64,000 nt of DNA from Raphanus sativus. Taxonomy: Eukaryota; Streptophyta; Magnoliopsida; Brassicales; Brassicaceae. Each line of letters starts with the position of its first letter. Position 1 is the stretch's first letter. The notes below the pieces were generated by a model. That model did no database searches, had not been told where the DNA came from, and saw only the letters and a list, made by a program, of their open reading frames with translations. A program made the position numbers and the translations under genes. The stretch spans positions 28,420,227-28,484,226 of the forward strand of contig NC_079514.1 of NCBI RefSeq assembly GCF_000801105.2, in the 5' to 3' direction. Shown here piece by piece: positions 1 to 11,455 of the stretch.

Positions 1-1016
1 GACCTATCCTACCTCTAACTTGTATTTTATGCAAGTGTACAAGATTGAGTTGTGGCTGAAATCGCATGAGGACAGTAGTTCAGAGGTTATTGTGGAGATG
101 GTTAGAGGAATGAAAGCTAAGTTTGACAAGTACTGGCGTGAGTACAGTGTGATACTTGCAATGGCAGCAGTGTTTGATCCTAGATTTAAGTTGTCTCTAC
201 TAGAGTATTGCTTCTCAAAGCTAGATGAGAGTACTTCTCAACAAAAGGTGGATCATGTGTTTGAGAAACTGAAACATCTCTTCAAAGCCTACAGCATCGT
301 AGCTACTCAAGCAACTCCCTTGCCCAGTGAAAACATAACAGTGGCTGAAACTCAAGCATCTCCATATGATGTAAGTGTCTACTATTTATTTAGTTGCTTA
401 TTTATGGATTCTTAGTGATACTTTATTTTTTTTTTGCTTCGGTGTAGGACTTCTACAACTTTCGCTTGAGGAATGTTAGTGCTAGTGGGAAATCGGCACT
501 GGATATGTACTTGGACGAACCACCGGTGGACATGATGGCCTTTCCAAATTTAGATGTCTTGGCCTACTGGAAAGACAACTCTCATCGTTTTGGAGGTTTG
601 GCTACTATGGCTTCTGATCTTCTAAGTATCCCTATAACCACTGTAGCATCTGAGTCCTCCTTCAGCATTGGCTCACGAGTTTTAAATAAGTATCGAAGCT
701 GTCTTCTCCCACGAAATGTTCAGGCGTTGATCTGTGCTCGTAATTGGCTTCGTGGGTTTGAGCCGTATGACAGTGGTAAGTTTATGTTATTTCTTTCACA
801 GTTTAGTACTTATTTTGTGTTCACTTACCTTCATTTACCTTCATTTATGTTTTGCTTGTTTGGGCAGAAACAGAGGTTACTGATCCTAATCCTAATGCTG
901 AAGATGAGAGCTCGCCTACGCTAGAGTCGTTTGTAAGTGATAGTTAATTAAACTTTGCATTCATCTCATCTGTTTTCTGAACATTTATTATGTTTTTAAC
1001 CATTTAGGTACTCTGA
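1..1016 (+). CDS. hAT-family transposase, C-terminal part (runs off left edge)
   Basis: This is the C-terminal 256 codons of an hAT (Ac-like, BED-finger/RICESLEEPER type) transposase. The frame is open from base 2 and starts with the family motif [12 protein letters not shown] infer four exons: up to 370, 448-775, 868-932 and 1008-1016 (stop TGA). All junctions are GT/AG and keep the frame. Exon 1 contains [12 protein letters not shown], and exon 2 carries the hATC dimerisation domain ([16 protein letters not shown], then [14 protein letters not shown] and NWLRG). The part seen has no stop or frameshift, so it is either a young element copy or a domesticated relative. The N-terminal BED finger and catalytic residues lie outside the window, so activity cannot be judged. 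Confidence 0.85.
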
Positions 1017-1402
1017 GAAAAGAGTTTGTTGCAAGACCAAGAAGGAAGAACTCTGTGTAATTTGTTTTTAAAATTCATTTCAGTTTGGACCATAACTTAT
1101 GCAGTTAGTATCGTATCTCAGACTTTATTATGGTTTGGTGTTTGTTGAAACTTGAAAGTGTAATGCTTGTTGAGACTTTAGACTTTTGAACATGTTTGAG
1201 TTTTGTTTGTCGTTTGCTTTTTTTTTTTTTTTTTTTTTTCTGGCGGGTATCCGCTTGACCCGCTTGATTAATGCGGGGCGGGTGCGGGTTTCACAGCCAA
1301 GTTGTAGCGGGTCATGCGGGTAGTCTTTGAATTATCAAAAATGAATCAAACCCGCTGCGGGGCGGGTCTGGCGGGGCGGATCCGACCCGCTTCCCAGGAC
1401 TA
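1017..1402 (+). mobile_element. 3' UTR and terminal region of the hAT element
   Basis: After the transposase stop comes about 200 bp of AT-rich 3' UTR and a T tract (1218-1239). A GC-rich stretch at about 1240-1402 then repeats CGGGT/GCGGGT-type units in both orientations. Such subterminal repeat clusters are typical of hAT ends. The probable outer end, read from the minus strand, begins TAGTCCTGGGAAGCGGGTC near 1402. The other end is outside the window, so the inverted repeat and the 8-bp target duplication cannot be confirmed. Confidence 0.5.
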
Positions 1403-2989
1403 CTTGTCCATAGCCATACCACGATTTGAATATAGTGGTCACTGGAACCGGTTTAGTCGGAACATGATCGAGGGGATCGAGCCGAAACGGGGCCGGAACA
1501 AGACCGAGATGATTACATGGTCCATCTTTCTTAGATAAATTTCGACCATGAATGCCTTAGTATATCCATGATCTACTCGGATCATGCTATGTCCATTGTG
1601 TGTGTCCCGTTCATAGCTTTTGACCAAACTCTTCATGAACCTTCTTTATCATGCTATAATTTGATGTTCATCAAAACTAAGCCACTTTTGGATCAATATG
1701 CCGTTCCCCTTACTATGGACGTTTCAGGTCGGACAAGACCGAAGGGAACGGATCGGAACGGGCTGGACTAGAACCAAGATGATTAAGGTCGAACTAGGTT
1801 GGACGTGATCCTAGTTGATATGGGTCTTTGGTCATGAATCTGATGGATTCATCCTCTTATTCTCTTTTGACCATATCACATTCTATTCTTGGTACTTTGG
1901 ATCATAGATCTCAATACATATTCATGGCTATTATCTCCACTATAGATCATTGTATTCTTATCATAGCCTGTCCAAGAATCAATCGATCTAATCATCCTTT
2001 CTTTAAGTATGAACACAAGGAATTTCCTTCATAATATATGCATGGAGTGTTCAGGGACGTTCTTATAGAACTCCTTTCACTAAGTATTACTTAGTCTTAT
2101 CCTTTACATGCATTATATGCCTTATATGCAGCTGCCTTTCGTTTCAGTCCATGAATAGCTTAGGAACAAAACTATTCTATGAGAATTTCTTTTCTCATCT
2201 TTCTGATACTCTTATCATTTCTTTATCCAGTGATCAATCATGCTGCTTACTACATTTCTCTTTTCTTATATTCAGACCTTTATCACTTTCGGATTTGTAG
2301 TAGCATCCACCACATAGGAGTATATCTCCTTATAATATGTTCCTTGGTCTTTGTGAGTATCCTTGTGTAATCAAGCCATTCCTTGAATGCTTTAAATAGG
2401 AATATGAACACCTTAGTCCATGTCTCACGATTTCTTTTCCTTTCCCACACATGACCCATTTTTCACTGGTTTTATCTTATCAGATAGTGTTTCTATATAT
2501 GGCCAATACACCCATCTCTTTTATAGATTCTTTGAATCTTTCTTAAACCCCCACAGTTTCTTTTAGTCTATGAATGCATTCTTGTATTCTCGTGGGTTCT
2601 GATCCTCGCTTATATCTTTTAAACTCAAGTGCTATTTTCTTATGCATCTTTATCTTTTGTGTATGTATGTGTCGACACTTCTTTTATAGTGTTCCATTGT
2701 GTTCCAGACATGAACTAATCGATTAGAGATTTCATTCTTACTAAGAACTTTTATTACCTTGCAGTTTGGCGTCCCAAACTACATGGTCTGGTATCTTAGA
2801 TGTTCAGCTGCGCAGCCTTATCTAAATGTCTGGTCTGGTTTCCCTTATGACCTCGGATATGTTATTTATTTGCACCTTTCTTTTTATTTCTGAGGTTCCT
2901 TATCTTATGGAACATATTGGTCTATCTTTAGACTCTATAGCAACTTGATTATGTCTCTTCTAGGACATTAATTTCGTGGTGCTTAAGCT
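1403..2989. other. No gene seen; decayed repeat DNA
   Basis: No convincing reading frame on either strand. Two stretches (about 1450-1530 and 1715-1800) share a word of the type GGAACGGG..GGAC..GAACCAAGATGATTA, so they look like diverged internal repeats. It probably belongs to the 3' half of the minus-strand copia element to its right, or to an older LTR, but no LTR boundary could be found here. Confidence 0.35.
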
Positions 2990-3924
2990 GGTATGACTTA
3001 GTCATTCTTTTTCTTTTCTTTTCGGGTCTAATTTGTCTGGCATTCTTTTAGCTAGCTTTGTATGATCTTTCTTTGGACGTCTTAAATCATATTCTCTGGT
3101 CCGAGGATCTTGCCAAGACAAGGATGGTTAATACCATTTCATTTCTTTATACTTGTACCAGCTTATTTCTTTCTCCCCCTGATGTTGGATAGTCGGATTT
3201 AATCATGCAATCCGTAAACATGGCCTTAATCTGATCACCCATATTTGGCTCAAGGTTTCTTATAAAATCGTGGGAGAAAGCATTCTCATATCCAACATAT
3301 ATTCCCAATCTTATCTCATCTTTTTATGAGGTTCCATCCTAGACGGCACATATTATTGTGGTGGTCTATACATAATCTCTTAGGATGGTCTATGTCTGGA
3401 TCATGACCCTTTATCATTCTTAGATGGGAATATCTATGCTCACTTTATATGGCCTGATGCATATTTTTATTACATGTAAATCCATGTGTTTCCAAGCATT
3501 ACCTAGTGATCTTTGTATCACAAAGAATTCGGCCAAGTTCTATCATGGTCATAGACCATGTCACTCGGATTTTTAGTGTTGTTCATGGACCACGGGAGTG
3601 TCATTTCTCCCCCTCATGAACATGCAATAAATATTTTAGATGCTTGGAACATTATAGCCTATTGAGTTTCCCTTGTGTACATGTTACACAACGTGAGATT
3701 CTATGGGATAACTCTTTTGTGCCTTTTTCGATATCAATCTTTGCATCAATTTTAAAGACCTGGATGGCTAGTCCAGTCATGCCATAAAGTGTGTAAAATT
3801 TTGTGGTCAACCTATCTGGTTACCTAGGCCTTTTGCCTTTATCATACTGATCTTTTAGCATAGTTTAGATCAGTTGGGAGTACAGTCTCGACCATTTTTA
3901 TGTCTTGGGCGATTTTTACTTTCT
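2990..3924 (-). pseudogene. Ty1/copia pol remnant (integrase C-terminus and linker)
   Basis: Minus-strand translation in shifting frames gives copia integrase pieces: a YVGYE-like block, EPNMGDQIKAMFTDC-like residues, then a QGGE-type motif near 3175-3195 and a PDKLDPKRK-like linker near 3030. In the family these correspond to the LGIYVGYESP..YLEP..GD.FTARFADC region and the following linker. Many stops and frame changes separate the blocks. A purine run at 3605-3625 (GAGGGGGAG on the minus strand) is also present. It continues from the gag remnant on its right, so both belong to one dead element. Confidence 0.55.
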
Positions 3925-5113
3925 TTATAATCTTAAGGAATTTATATTTCTTTTGCCCATTGGTTCAATGCGGAAACCATTCATTTTTAAATCTTTATAA
4001 CTCAATGGGTCTTTTATTAGGTGTATATAATGCCTTGGCCGAGTGACTATACTCTTATTTATAAACTCATATATACTCTTATCCATATCATAGAGTTTTG
4101 ATGTCGAAATTTTTTTCAAGGCATCTGAAGTCTCATAATCCATCTGATCATTTTCTTTTTCATGAGTTTCATACTCTATTTGATCAGTATGGTCATGATC
4201 CATGTCATCTTCACCATCTCGGTAAGCCATGTTGGCTTCCGGATTTTTCTTCAAACTCTCTATGTAAAGCTCATACAAGTGCTTTGGAGTTTGGCAATTA
4301 TTTGCCCAGTGATTACCCATACCACATTTGTGACACAAAAAAGATTTTATTTAAGGTTTAAAAGACACACTTCGACCTCGACCTCGACCACGGCTAAAGC
4401 CGGGTGTGGTACTGCGGCCTCGTCCTCGCCCATGTGTCTTAAATGTGTCACGACCTCGTCCATAACCTTTCCCACGGCTAGGGCCGGAATGGTTGTTGTG
4501 CTGGACGAGATTACTTTCTTTCTTAGGCTCCAAAATCAGCCTAGAAATGTCGGGTAATGATTTTGTACCGGGAGGTCTCATCTCACTGTTTCTCATTAAT
4601 AACTCATTATTGGTCTCAGCCAATAGTAAACATGAGATCAAATCAGTATAGGTGGTGAAACCTCTTTCTCTATACTGCTGTTGCAGTAACACATTAGAGA
4701 AAGTCTTGTTCAGTTACTTCTTCACCACATTGTTTCAACATTGAAACTATCTTAAACAGAACCGAGTTGTATTCATCCACAGACTTATAGTATTGAAATC
4801 TCAGATTCTTCCACTCAAATTTTATCCTTTGGTAATAGCACCGTTTTATGGTGATCATATCTCCGCTGTAAGGCGGTCCAAAGTTCTAGTGGATTTTCTT
4901 TACTGGGGTACTGATTTCTTTAGACTCTCATTTAGATGGTGGCTAATAACTAATATTGCCATGTATCAATCTTTCTCATTTGGCAATATCGCCTTCTGTG
5001 ATTCATTCACCAAGTCCTTTTGACTTTAGGATAACCTCGGTATCCAGTGCCCATTTTAAATGATTATCTCTTTAGAGATTTAGGACAGCATAATCCAAGT
5101 TGATTTTCGACAT
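3925..5113 (-). pseudogene. Ty1/copia Gag with CCHC zinc knuckle, broken
   Basis: The Gag part of a plant copia polyprotein. From about 5113 the minus strand starts MSKINLDYAVLNL and then meets a stop. Frames must be changed several times to follow the UBN2-type Gag (KWALDTEVILKSKGLGE, YKSVDEYNSVLFKIVS). An open block at 4692-4351 has LLQQQYRERGFTTYTDLI and then an Arg/Gly-rich basic tract. A second block at 4338-3925 has the zinc knuckle CHKCGMGNHWANNC (Cys-Cys-His-Cys spacing 2-4-4). The gap between the blocks is a stop or shift. The order fits Gag followed by nucleocapsid, in the direction away from the LTR at 6277-6430. Confidence 0.8.
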
Positions 5114-5229
5114 CTCATATTGTATATCACTCAATCTTTATAAGAAAATCAATCATATAAATCGTGTGATCAAGCAAACAATCGAGTTAATGCTTTCCTA
5201 ATACACAAGTCACACGGCTTAGATATATG

Positions 5230-5515
5230 TCTAAAATATAAAGTTTTTCCTTTTATAGAACGTTTCTGAAAATATAAATTTTCTGAAAATAGAAAGTTTC
5301 CTTTTATAGTAAGTTTCTAAAAATAGAAAGTTTCATTTTATAGTAAGTTTCTAAAAATAGAAAGTTTCTTTTTATAGTAAGTTTCCTTTTATAGTAAGTT
5401 TCAGAAAATATAAAGTTTCTTTTTATAGTAAATTTCTAAAAATAGAAAGTTTCATTTTCTAGAAATATTCTGAAAATATAAAGTTTTTTTTTTTTTTATA
5501 GTAAGTTTCTAGGAT
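5230..5515. repeat. Degenerate AT-rich minisatellite in the copia leader
   Basis: About seven diverged copies of a unit like TTTTATAGTAAGTTTCTAAA followed by AATAGAAAG, period near 35-45 bp. It lies between the LTR and the gag start of the minus-strand copia element, in its untranslated leader. Confidence 0.7.
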
Positions 5516-6276
5516 TTATAAAAAATCGATCATAATTATGTTTTAGGAGATGATCAACTTCAAAGTTTAAAAACGATTTGATCATTCAGATCAATAATGT
5601 TTTCGAGATTCAGCAAGCCATTGAGGCTGTGATTTTAATTGATTAACAATCTCATATCGAACTTTAGGTTTAAGAGCTCCGATTTACTCATGGATGGGTT
5701 TGGACTTATTGATCTAGGTTGTTAGGGATTTTGCAAGATTTTAATTGTCATAACCTTTAACATCAAACCAAATTCGATTGTTTGTGTTCTCTTTTAGAGT
5801 TTCAGACAGTTTACCTTTGTTTAGAGAAGATCTGAAACCGGACCACCAAGAGAAAGAGAGATCGTAGATGGATTAGGGTTTTGACGGCGCAGCTTAAAAC
5901 GGGAGGTGAGCGTGCGTCTGAAATCGGATTGATGTGACGTTTGCGGCACTGGATTCTTCTCGTCGAGATCTTCAAATTGATAGGTTGATCGTCATCTGAG
6001 TCCTTACGGTTAGAGAGATATGACAGTTTGAAGTTGCAGCCGGAATTAGGGTTTTAGGTCACTTGACGGCGCGTCTTAGAATAGCGATTGAGAGCGCGTC
6101 CGACGTAAGATAGAGTCGAGGCCGACGGCGTTGGATTCGTCTCGTCAAGAGCTTCAATTTGATATGTGGCTCGTCGTCTGGATCCTTACGGTTGAAGAGA
6201 ACGAGCTGTTTGAAGTGGCGCCGTCAATTAGAGTTTTTGAGGTAGCTCGGGATTTCAGAGTTTCGTGCTGATAACG

Positions 6277-6430
6277 TGTTGTGAAAACTGTGTTTTATTA
6301 TTGAATCAAAGTGTTTCTTATATAGGAAATACATGGCGACATGGACCTAAATACAATGGGCCATAAACGGGCCAATATTACAAGTAAATATCTAATGGGC
6401 TGGACATCCATAAACATAATATTCATAACA
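6277..6430 (-). mobile_element. Short 5' LTR of the copia element
   Basis: A 154-bp segment that on the minus strand begins TGTTATGAATATTATG and ends TTTTCACAACA, giving the TG...CA ends and a TGTT/AACA inverted repeat expected of an LTR. Inside it the minus strand has a TATATAAG box near 6316 and an AATAAAA signal near 6297. Just beyond it (6276 downward) the minus strand reads CGTTATCAGCACG, in the position of a tRNA primer-binding site. The matching 3' LTR was not found, so the element is incomplete or its other end is too diverged. Confidence 0.65.
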
Positions 6431-6450
6431 ACATTTCATCCATTTTGTTA

Positions 6451-6622
6451 CGTTATTGTTTTACTTCTTGTTTATGTAGTATTACAAAAAAAAGCCTTTT
6501 TTATTTTACTATTACTCCAAGCAGTTAGAGGAAATGCGTTATTGTTTTACTTTTTGTTTATGTAGTATTACAAAAAAAAAAACCTTCTTTATTTTACTCT
6601 TACTCCAAGCAGTTAGAGGAAA
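6451..6622. repeat. Two-copy tandem duplication, 86-bp unit
   Basis: The block beginning CGTTATTGTTTTACTTCTTG at 6451 is repeated at 6537 with few differences, mostly in the length of an A run. Both copies contain TATGTAGTATTACAAAAA and end with AGCAGTTAGAGGAAA. Confidence 0.9.
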
Positions 6623-6719
6623 GGATTCATAAATTATCGCAATTTGAAGCCGAGAATCTAGTTCTAAACCTCGCCATACATCCACACATCAAGCACTGTG
6701 AAGTCTAACTAAGTCACTT

Positions 6720-6781
6720 GGAACTCTAAACCATCAAACTAATGGAATCAGGAACTCTAAACCATCAAACTAATGGAATCA
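6720..6781. repeat. Perfect two-copy tandem repeat, 31-bp unit
   Basis: GGAACTCTAAACCATCAAAC followed by TAATGGAATCA is present twice in a row with no difference. A perfect copy implies a recent duplication. Confidence 0.95.
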
Positions 6782-6813
6782 GAAACGTCGAAAAATATAA
6801 GGGAAAATATTAG

Positions 6814-7213
6814 TGATGGTCCTAACTCACACCCAAAAGCTAACTCATGAATGGAGCATTGCCCATACACATATATACTGACCAAGAACCTTTATTATAC
6901 ACGATGTGAGATTCTATTACTCTAATAGGCCCCCTCGAGATGAGATGTAGGTGGAAAACGGTCCAACAAAAATAGTCCAAGCCTAACATCTCAGACATAC
7001 CACAGCAATATGGGCCAAGTACATGCTACATAAGTAGGCAACTGTTTATGTGGGAAATCATACGCTGGATTTTCACCATGGACTTTGATACTATATTACT
7101 GATGAGCTTAACTCACATCCAAAAAGTAGTTCATGAGTGGAGAATTGTCCATACATATATATATTACCCAAGAACCTTTGTTATACACGATGTGGGACTT
7201 TATTGCTCTAATA
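6814..7213 (-). mobile_element. TRIM (terminal-repeat retrotransposon in miniature), complete
   Basis: Two direct repeats of exactly 114 bp (6814-6927 and 7100-7213, with scattered substitutions) flank 172 bp of internal DNA. On the minus strand the sequence next to the right copy reads TAGTATCAAAGTCC, close to the initiator-methionine primer-binding site TGGTATCAGAGC. Next to the left copy is a purine run ending CGAGGGGGCC, a polypurine tract. This order (LTR, PBS, PPT, LTR) with no coding sequence defines a TRIM. The LTR start reads TATTAGAG, probably a mutated TG end. No clean 5-bp target duplication remains. Confidence 0.8.
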
Positions 7214-7285
7214 GAGAAGAAGACATACATGATTCCCAAGAGGTTCAATTTATATTTTGATTTATATGATTTCAGTTCAAATTAA

Positions 7286-7605
7286 TTTTGGCTTAGGTGG
7301 TTTTTTTTTGTCATCAACATAAAAAACAGACTCAAACAGATTCTGTAAACCACATTGGGAGATCTTCATCCATGTGGACGATAAAATACGGTTGTTTCCT
7401 GATACTACGTGCTAGATTGCCCGCCTTTAAATATTTCGTCTGTGGTACATAAACTATCTCTGAGTGTAAGAAGCTCTCTTTCAAAGTTTCGATATCTTCC
7501 AAATAACTTGCAAAAGCTGGTCATTCCTCTGATTTCGAAACCATCTTCACCAGTTGAAAACAATTTGTTGCAAACTTGACCTGAACTTGATTTGGGCTTA
7601 GGTGG
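7286..7605 (-). mobile_element. 5'-truncated LINE end with RNase H tail and target duplication
   Basis: On the minus strand one frame gives a LINE ORF2 C-terminus: QLVKMVSKSEE..PAFASYLEDIETLKESF, then ..NLARSIRKQPYFIVHM, MDEDLPMWFTESV and a stop. In plant LINEs this is the end of the RNase H domain (the ADSLAR motif region). An A tract (T run at 7301-7309 on the plus strand) follows. Near-identical 15-bp direct repeats containing GGCTTAGGTGG (7286-7300 and 7591-7605) flank the insert and look like the target duplication. One internal stop is seen. This is a classic dead-on-arrival copy. Confidence 0.75.
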
Positions 7606-8640
7606 TCTGAGTTTCAATGAATTTAAGATTTTTGTTGATAAAATAATTTTGAGATTAAATATTTTTTATCACGGTATTCTATAACTATTTCGATTTGGTG
7701 GCATTAAGTAAATATGTGATAAAAGCTAAAAAATAATCATAATTAAATATGCAGCTATGACATAAAAAATCTACCAATTCTTAATTAAATCTGTCAAATT
7801 TTAAAAATATGTGGTCAAATAATAAAGAAATCTGTTAAATTTATTTAAATCTGTCAAATTAAGTAAATCTGTGACAAGAGAAAAATAATTTAAGTGAATT
7901 TTATTTAAGTATCAAAACTAAGTAAATAACTGGTCAGAAATAAAAATAATAAATCAACCTGTATAATTTAAGCAGATTTATGACTGAAAATAAATATATC
8001 AAAATAACTTTGTGACTACATAAGATTTTAATAAAATAAATATGTTTAATGACAATAATTAGGCGTTGGGCTGAAAATTACCGCATAGGCGAATTATTCA
8101 GAGTCTATGCATTAAAGAATCATTGATTTATTTTATATATATTTTATATTTATATGAGATATTTAGTTTTGAATTTAATTATAAAACTATTTTGATGAAT
8201 TATCAAAAATAAATATACAAAAAATAAACTTAAACAAATTTGTGATTTTTACTAACAATATTACTTAACTTAACAGATTTACACTACTTTATATCGATTT
8301 TAACAATCTTAAAATGATATACTGATTTTAAATAATTTAAAATTATTTGAATCGTATAAATCAGATTTAAAAAAAAAAACTTTTCAGTTAAAGCTGTAAA
8401 GAGGAATTGTCGGTTAGGCGCTGCCTAAGGCGATTAGTTATAGGTGGTTTAAATTGTATGAAATTTAGATGAAAGTATATCAAAATCTCCATTCAATAGA
8501 TGATAAACTTTCTCTATTTACAGAAAATGATAAACTTTATCTGTTTAAAAAGGTAAGATATCTTTAAATACTGTACCAAAATAGTTGTAAATATATAGTC
8601 AAGCAGATATAGTCAAATACTTCAAATACTAGTGATTCTA
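7606..8640. other. AT-rich intergenic DNA, no gene seen
   Basis: Very AT-rich with no coding signal on either strand. Short words related to AAATCTGTCAAATTAAGTAA and AAATCTGTGAC recur between about 7790 and 8000, which suggests an old local repeat. Confidence 0.5.
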
Positions 8641-8667
8641 TTTCTATAATTTATCACCTCATAATTG

Positions 8668-8675
8668 TATATAAA
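8668..8675 (+). promoter_or_regulatory. TATA box of the defensin-like gene
   Basis: TATATAAA lies 63 bp upstream of the start codon at 8738. This is a usual distance if transcription starts about 30 bp after the box with a short leader. Confidence 0.6.
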
Positions 8676-8737
8676 GATTTTTACTAGTCTCCAACTTTGT
8701 TAGATCTATTTCAACATACACAAATATTAAAAACAAA

Positions 8738-9334
8738 ATGGCCAAGGCAGCTTATTCACTTGCTCTCCCCATAATTTTCCTTGTTTTGTTTTCCTTTGGT
8801 ACACATTTTGTTAAGATTTATTCATAGAAGTTTTATTCAATAATATTTTCACAATAAAATTACTTTATAGTGCTGGTTCGGTTCTCTTCATAAGTATACA
8901 CCCCATATTTTGTTGTTGATTGTGTTCGTAGCCTTCAGTATACTTATTTTGTAACACATATAGCCTTCTGTATTCATTGATCTTTATAACTGATCCATAC
9001 TAATATTATTAAAAATTAAATATTATGTTCTATAATTTTTTATTCAGCCCACTATTCATTGCCACGTATAACGTATATTGTAGTTTCATATATTGATTTA
9101 AGTCTTATTAAAAAATTGCTATCTAGATTTAATATAGTTTTTTCTTATATAGGTGAACAGAGTACGGGATCTATATGGTGCGACCTATTGATTGGACCAT
9201 GCGTTAAATTTCCAGATTGTGATCAATCTTGCAGAGATAAACTTGGACCAGATTCAAATGGCTTTTGCGACATAAAAGCCAAAAATTATTGTCATTGCAA
9301 ATATGATTGTTGGAACGTTAAAACTCCTGTGTGA
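8738..9334 (+). CDS. Defensin-like secreted cysteine-rich peptide (DEFL/LCR type)
   Basis: A two-exon gene: 8738-8798 and 9153-9334, one intron after the signal peptide with GT/AG ends and phase 1. The product has 80 residues. Residues 1-20 are a hydrophobic signal peptide (MAKAAYSLALPIIFLVLFSF); a Gly codon is split by the intron. The mature part has eight cysteines in the order C-C-C-C-C-C-C-C with the last four as FC..YCHC..DC, typical of plant defensin-like peptides with four disulfides. The intron position at the end of the signal peptide is the family norm. The frame is intact with a TATA box upstream, so it is probably functional. Members act outside the cell in defence or pollen-pistil signalling; which one applies here cannot be told. 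It stands just outside the CACTA element. Confidence 0.85.
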
Positions 9335-10129
9335 GCTGCAATGCTATGAAATGTCAACTGTTTCCAAACGTATAAGTAAAAATCAAGGCACAAAGTAATG
9401 TCGAATCATATTGGATATGATTTTCGTAGATTTCTAAAGCATTTCCCATAATATATGATATCAATTAGGCATAAATGTTGTTTGGGGTCACATTCAGGTT
9501 CGGTACCATACGTATAATATAAGGCTAATTCAACTTTGTTAGTTTTCGTTTGAGGTTCAGTTCCTAACAGGTTCGTTTTAAGTCAGTTTGTAGCACTACA
9601 GGAAAACAGACGCATAACAACGACATATATGGCTGTTAGAACAAAAAGCAAATCGTTATAAACGCATGACGTAACTTTACACCAAAAATATTCGTACTTA
9701 TTTCGTCGTAACATAATTCATCATAAACTAGACGTAATGTTAAGCTGTATACATGGTCGTAAAAGGATCGTAATATTTTATCGTTGTTACATAGTCATAT
9801 ATGCCGTCTATATTATGTTAATGAGTTATGTTAACGAGTGTAAAACTTTACGACCAATTAAAATCGTTAGACGTAATATTTACGACCAGTTAACATTGAA
9901 TATGCAATTGAATCAAACATTTTAAAAAATTAAGTATGAAACTAACTAAAAATGTAATAGATAAAATATTATAATATCAGAATATTTTACAAACCAAAAT
10001 AAAATATTTTAATCTAATATTTAATGGCTAAGGTCGTCAAAAATCTCTGAACTATGGTCATCGGTTTGGCGCTCCATTTCCGCTTGCTCCTCTGCGATGG
10101 GTTCCCGGTGGATTGATTGATGTACAATG

Positions 10130-11455
10130 GATGGATTGACGTACAGTGTCCCACGCACACCGAGTCTCCGGGTTCCCGGATGTTATGACATCGAACATCT
10201 TTTCCATGCCCCTCAACCGAGCTCGAGTGTCTTCTTAGTCATCTCGGAGTGTTGCAATGACGGTCTTGGCCTCCTTCAGATCCACACAGAGCTGAGAAGC
10301 TTCTTACCTTGTAGTGTAGGACAACCGATGTCGATCATCTGTCTCCTTTTTTGGGACAGTGTTTAATTAAATTTTAAAATTTAATTAGAAAATAATAAAT
10401 ATTTAAATGTATGTAAGTAACTGAAAAAAGGAAATTATTACTTCTTCAAATTTTTTTGTCCATATTTTGTGTCGACAACTAGACGGGTGTTCCATCCCGA
10501 GTTTCTTGCGTCAACTGTGTCTGACTCTCTTCATTCCGCACCGTGACATGTTGTGGATTATTTCTGATCTACAATCCACAAACGTCCAATCCTGGTACTG
10601 GAGTGTCTCCTGGAAAAGTCAGGAACGCGGTGACGGTTCTCCTTCCTTTCTAAAAAATATAAGAAATTAGACGTAGATTAAAATGAAATTCATTAGTAAT
10701 AAAAAAAAAGAAAAAAGATTAAGACATACAATCTGCATGGCACTCCAGCATGTCGGGTCTGTCCAGAATTGTGGACCCTCTCGTAAATTCCCTTTGGGAT
10801 CAGGCGTCATCTGGGCCGCCGAGCACGAAGCAGCCACTCTAATCGAGCGAGGAGAAGTCCAATATGCCTTCAGGCCAGTCCAAACGAGATCGATGATGTA
10901 GATGGGTTTTGCATTATCTCCTATGTTCAGCACTTCTCCTTCCAGTCGGTGATGGTGTTTTTCAAGCAAAGATTCACCTTATCGTTGAACGCTTTCTTCA
11001 CCCGCTCATTAACGCCAATGCCACTTTTTCTGCAAAAGAAAATTCATTAAAACCACTAACAAAGAAATATGAAAGACAACTTTAAAAAAATATAAATTAC
11101 CGCAAAACATTTGAACCAAGTCGTCTGAATGTACTCCAGTAAGAGACCAGTTTGGATATGCTTTATGGAAGTACCATTTAATAGTATCTGAAATGCTTCG
11201 GCCTAGGACATTAACTGTCGCGAACGTGCAATAAATGAAGTAAAAACTTTAAATTTTTTTTTAATTACCAATAAATGCTAGGCGAATGATCAGGGTCAAT
11301 GATGCATAAACCTTCTCGGTTGGACTGTCGGAGGATATTTTCGACGGTGTACCGAGCATACAGAGCATCGGGTGGCACCATCAAATCTGGATGTATAACT
11401 GTTGGAGAAACAGATGTTGTAGCAGCCACAGGAGGAGGAGTACAAGTGGAAGATG
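10130..11455 (-). pseudogene. TnpA-like second protein of the CACTA element (Ptta/En/Spm)
   Basis: Read on the minus strand in pieces: HPDLMVPPDALYARYTVENI near 11.4 kb, GRSISDTIKWYFHKAYPNWS near 11.2 kb, KSGIGVNERVKKAFNDKV near 11.0 kb, TGLKAYWTSPRSIRVAASCS near 10.85 kb (the plant En/Spm transposase-domain core), DWTFVDCRSEIIHNMS near 10.6 kb and a C-terminal block TRARLRGMEKMFDVITSGNP near 10.2 kb. Pieces are separated by probable introns and by a few stops and frameshifts (for example a stop after DWKEKC near 10.93 kb). The 5' end is cut off by the gypsy fragment at about 11455. TnpA proteins bind subterminal repeats of their element; this one is broken. Confidence 0.75.
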
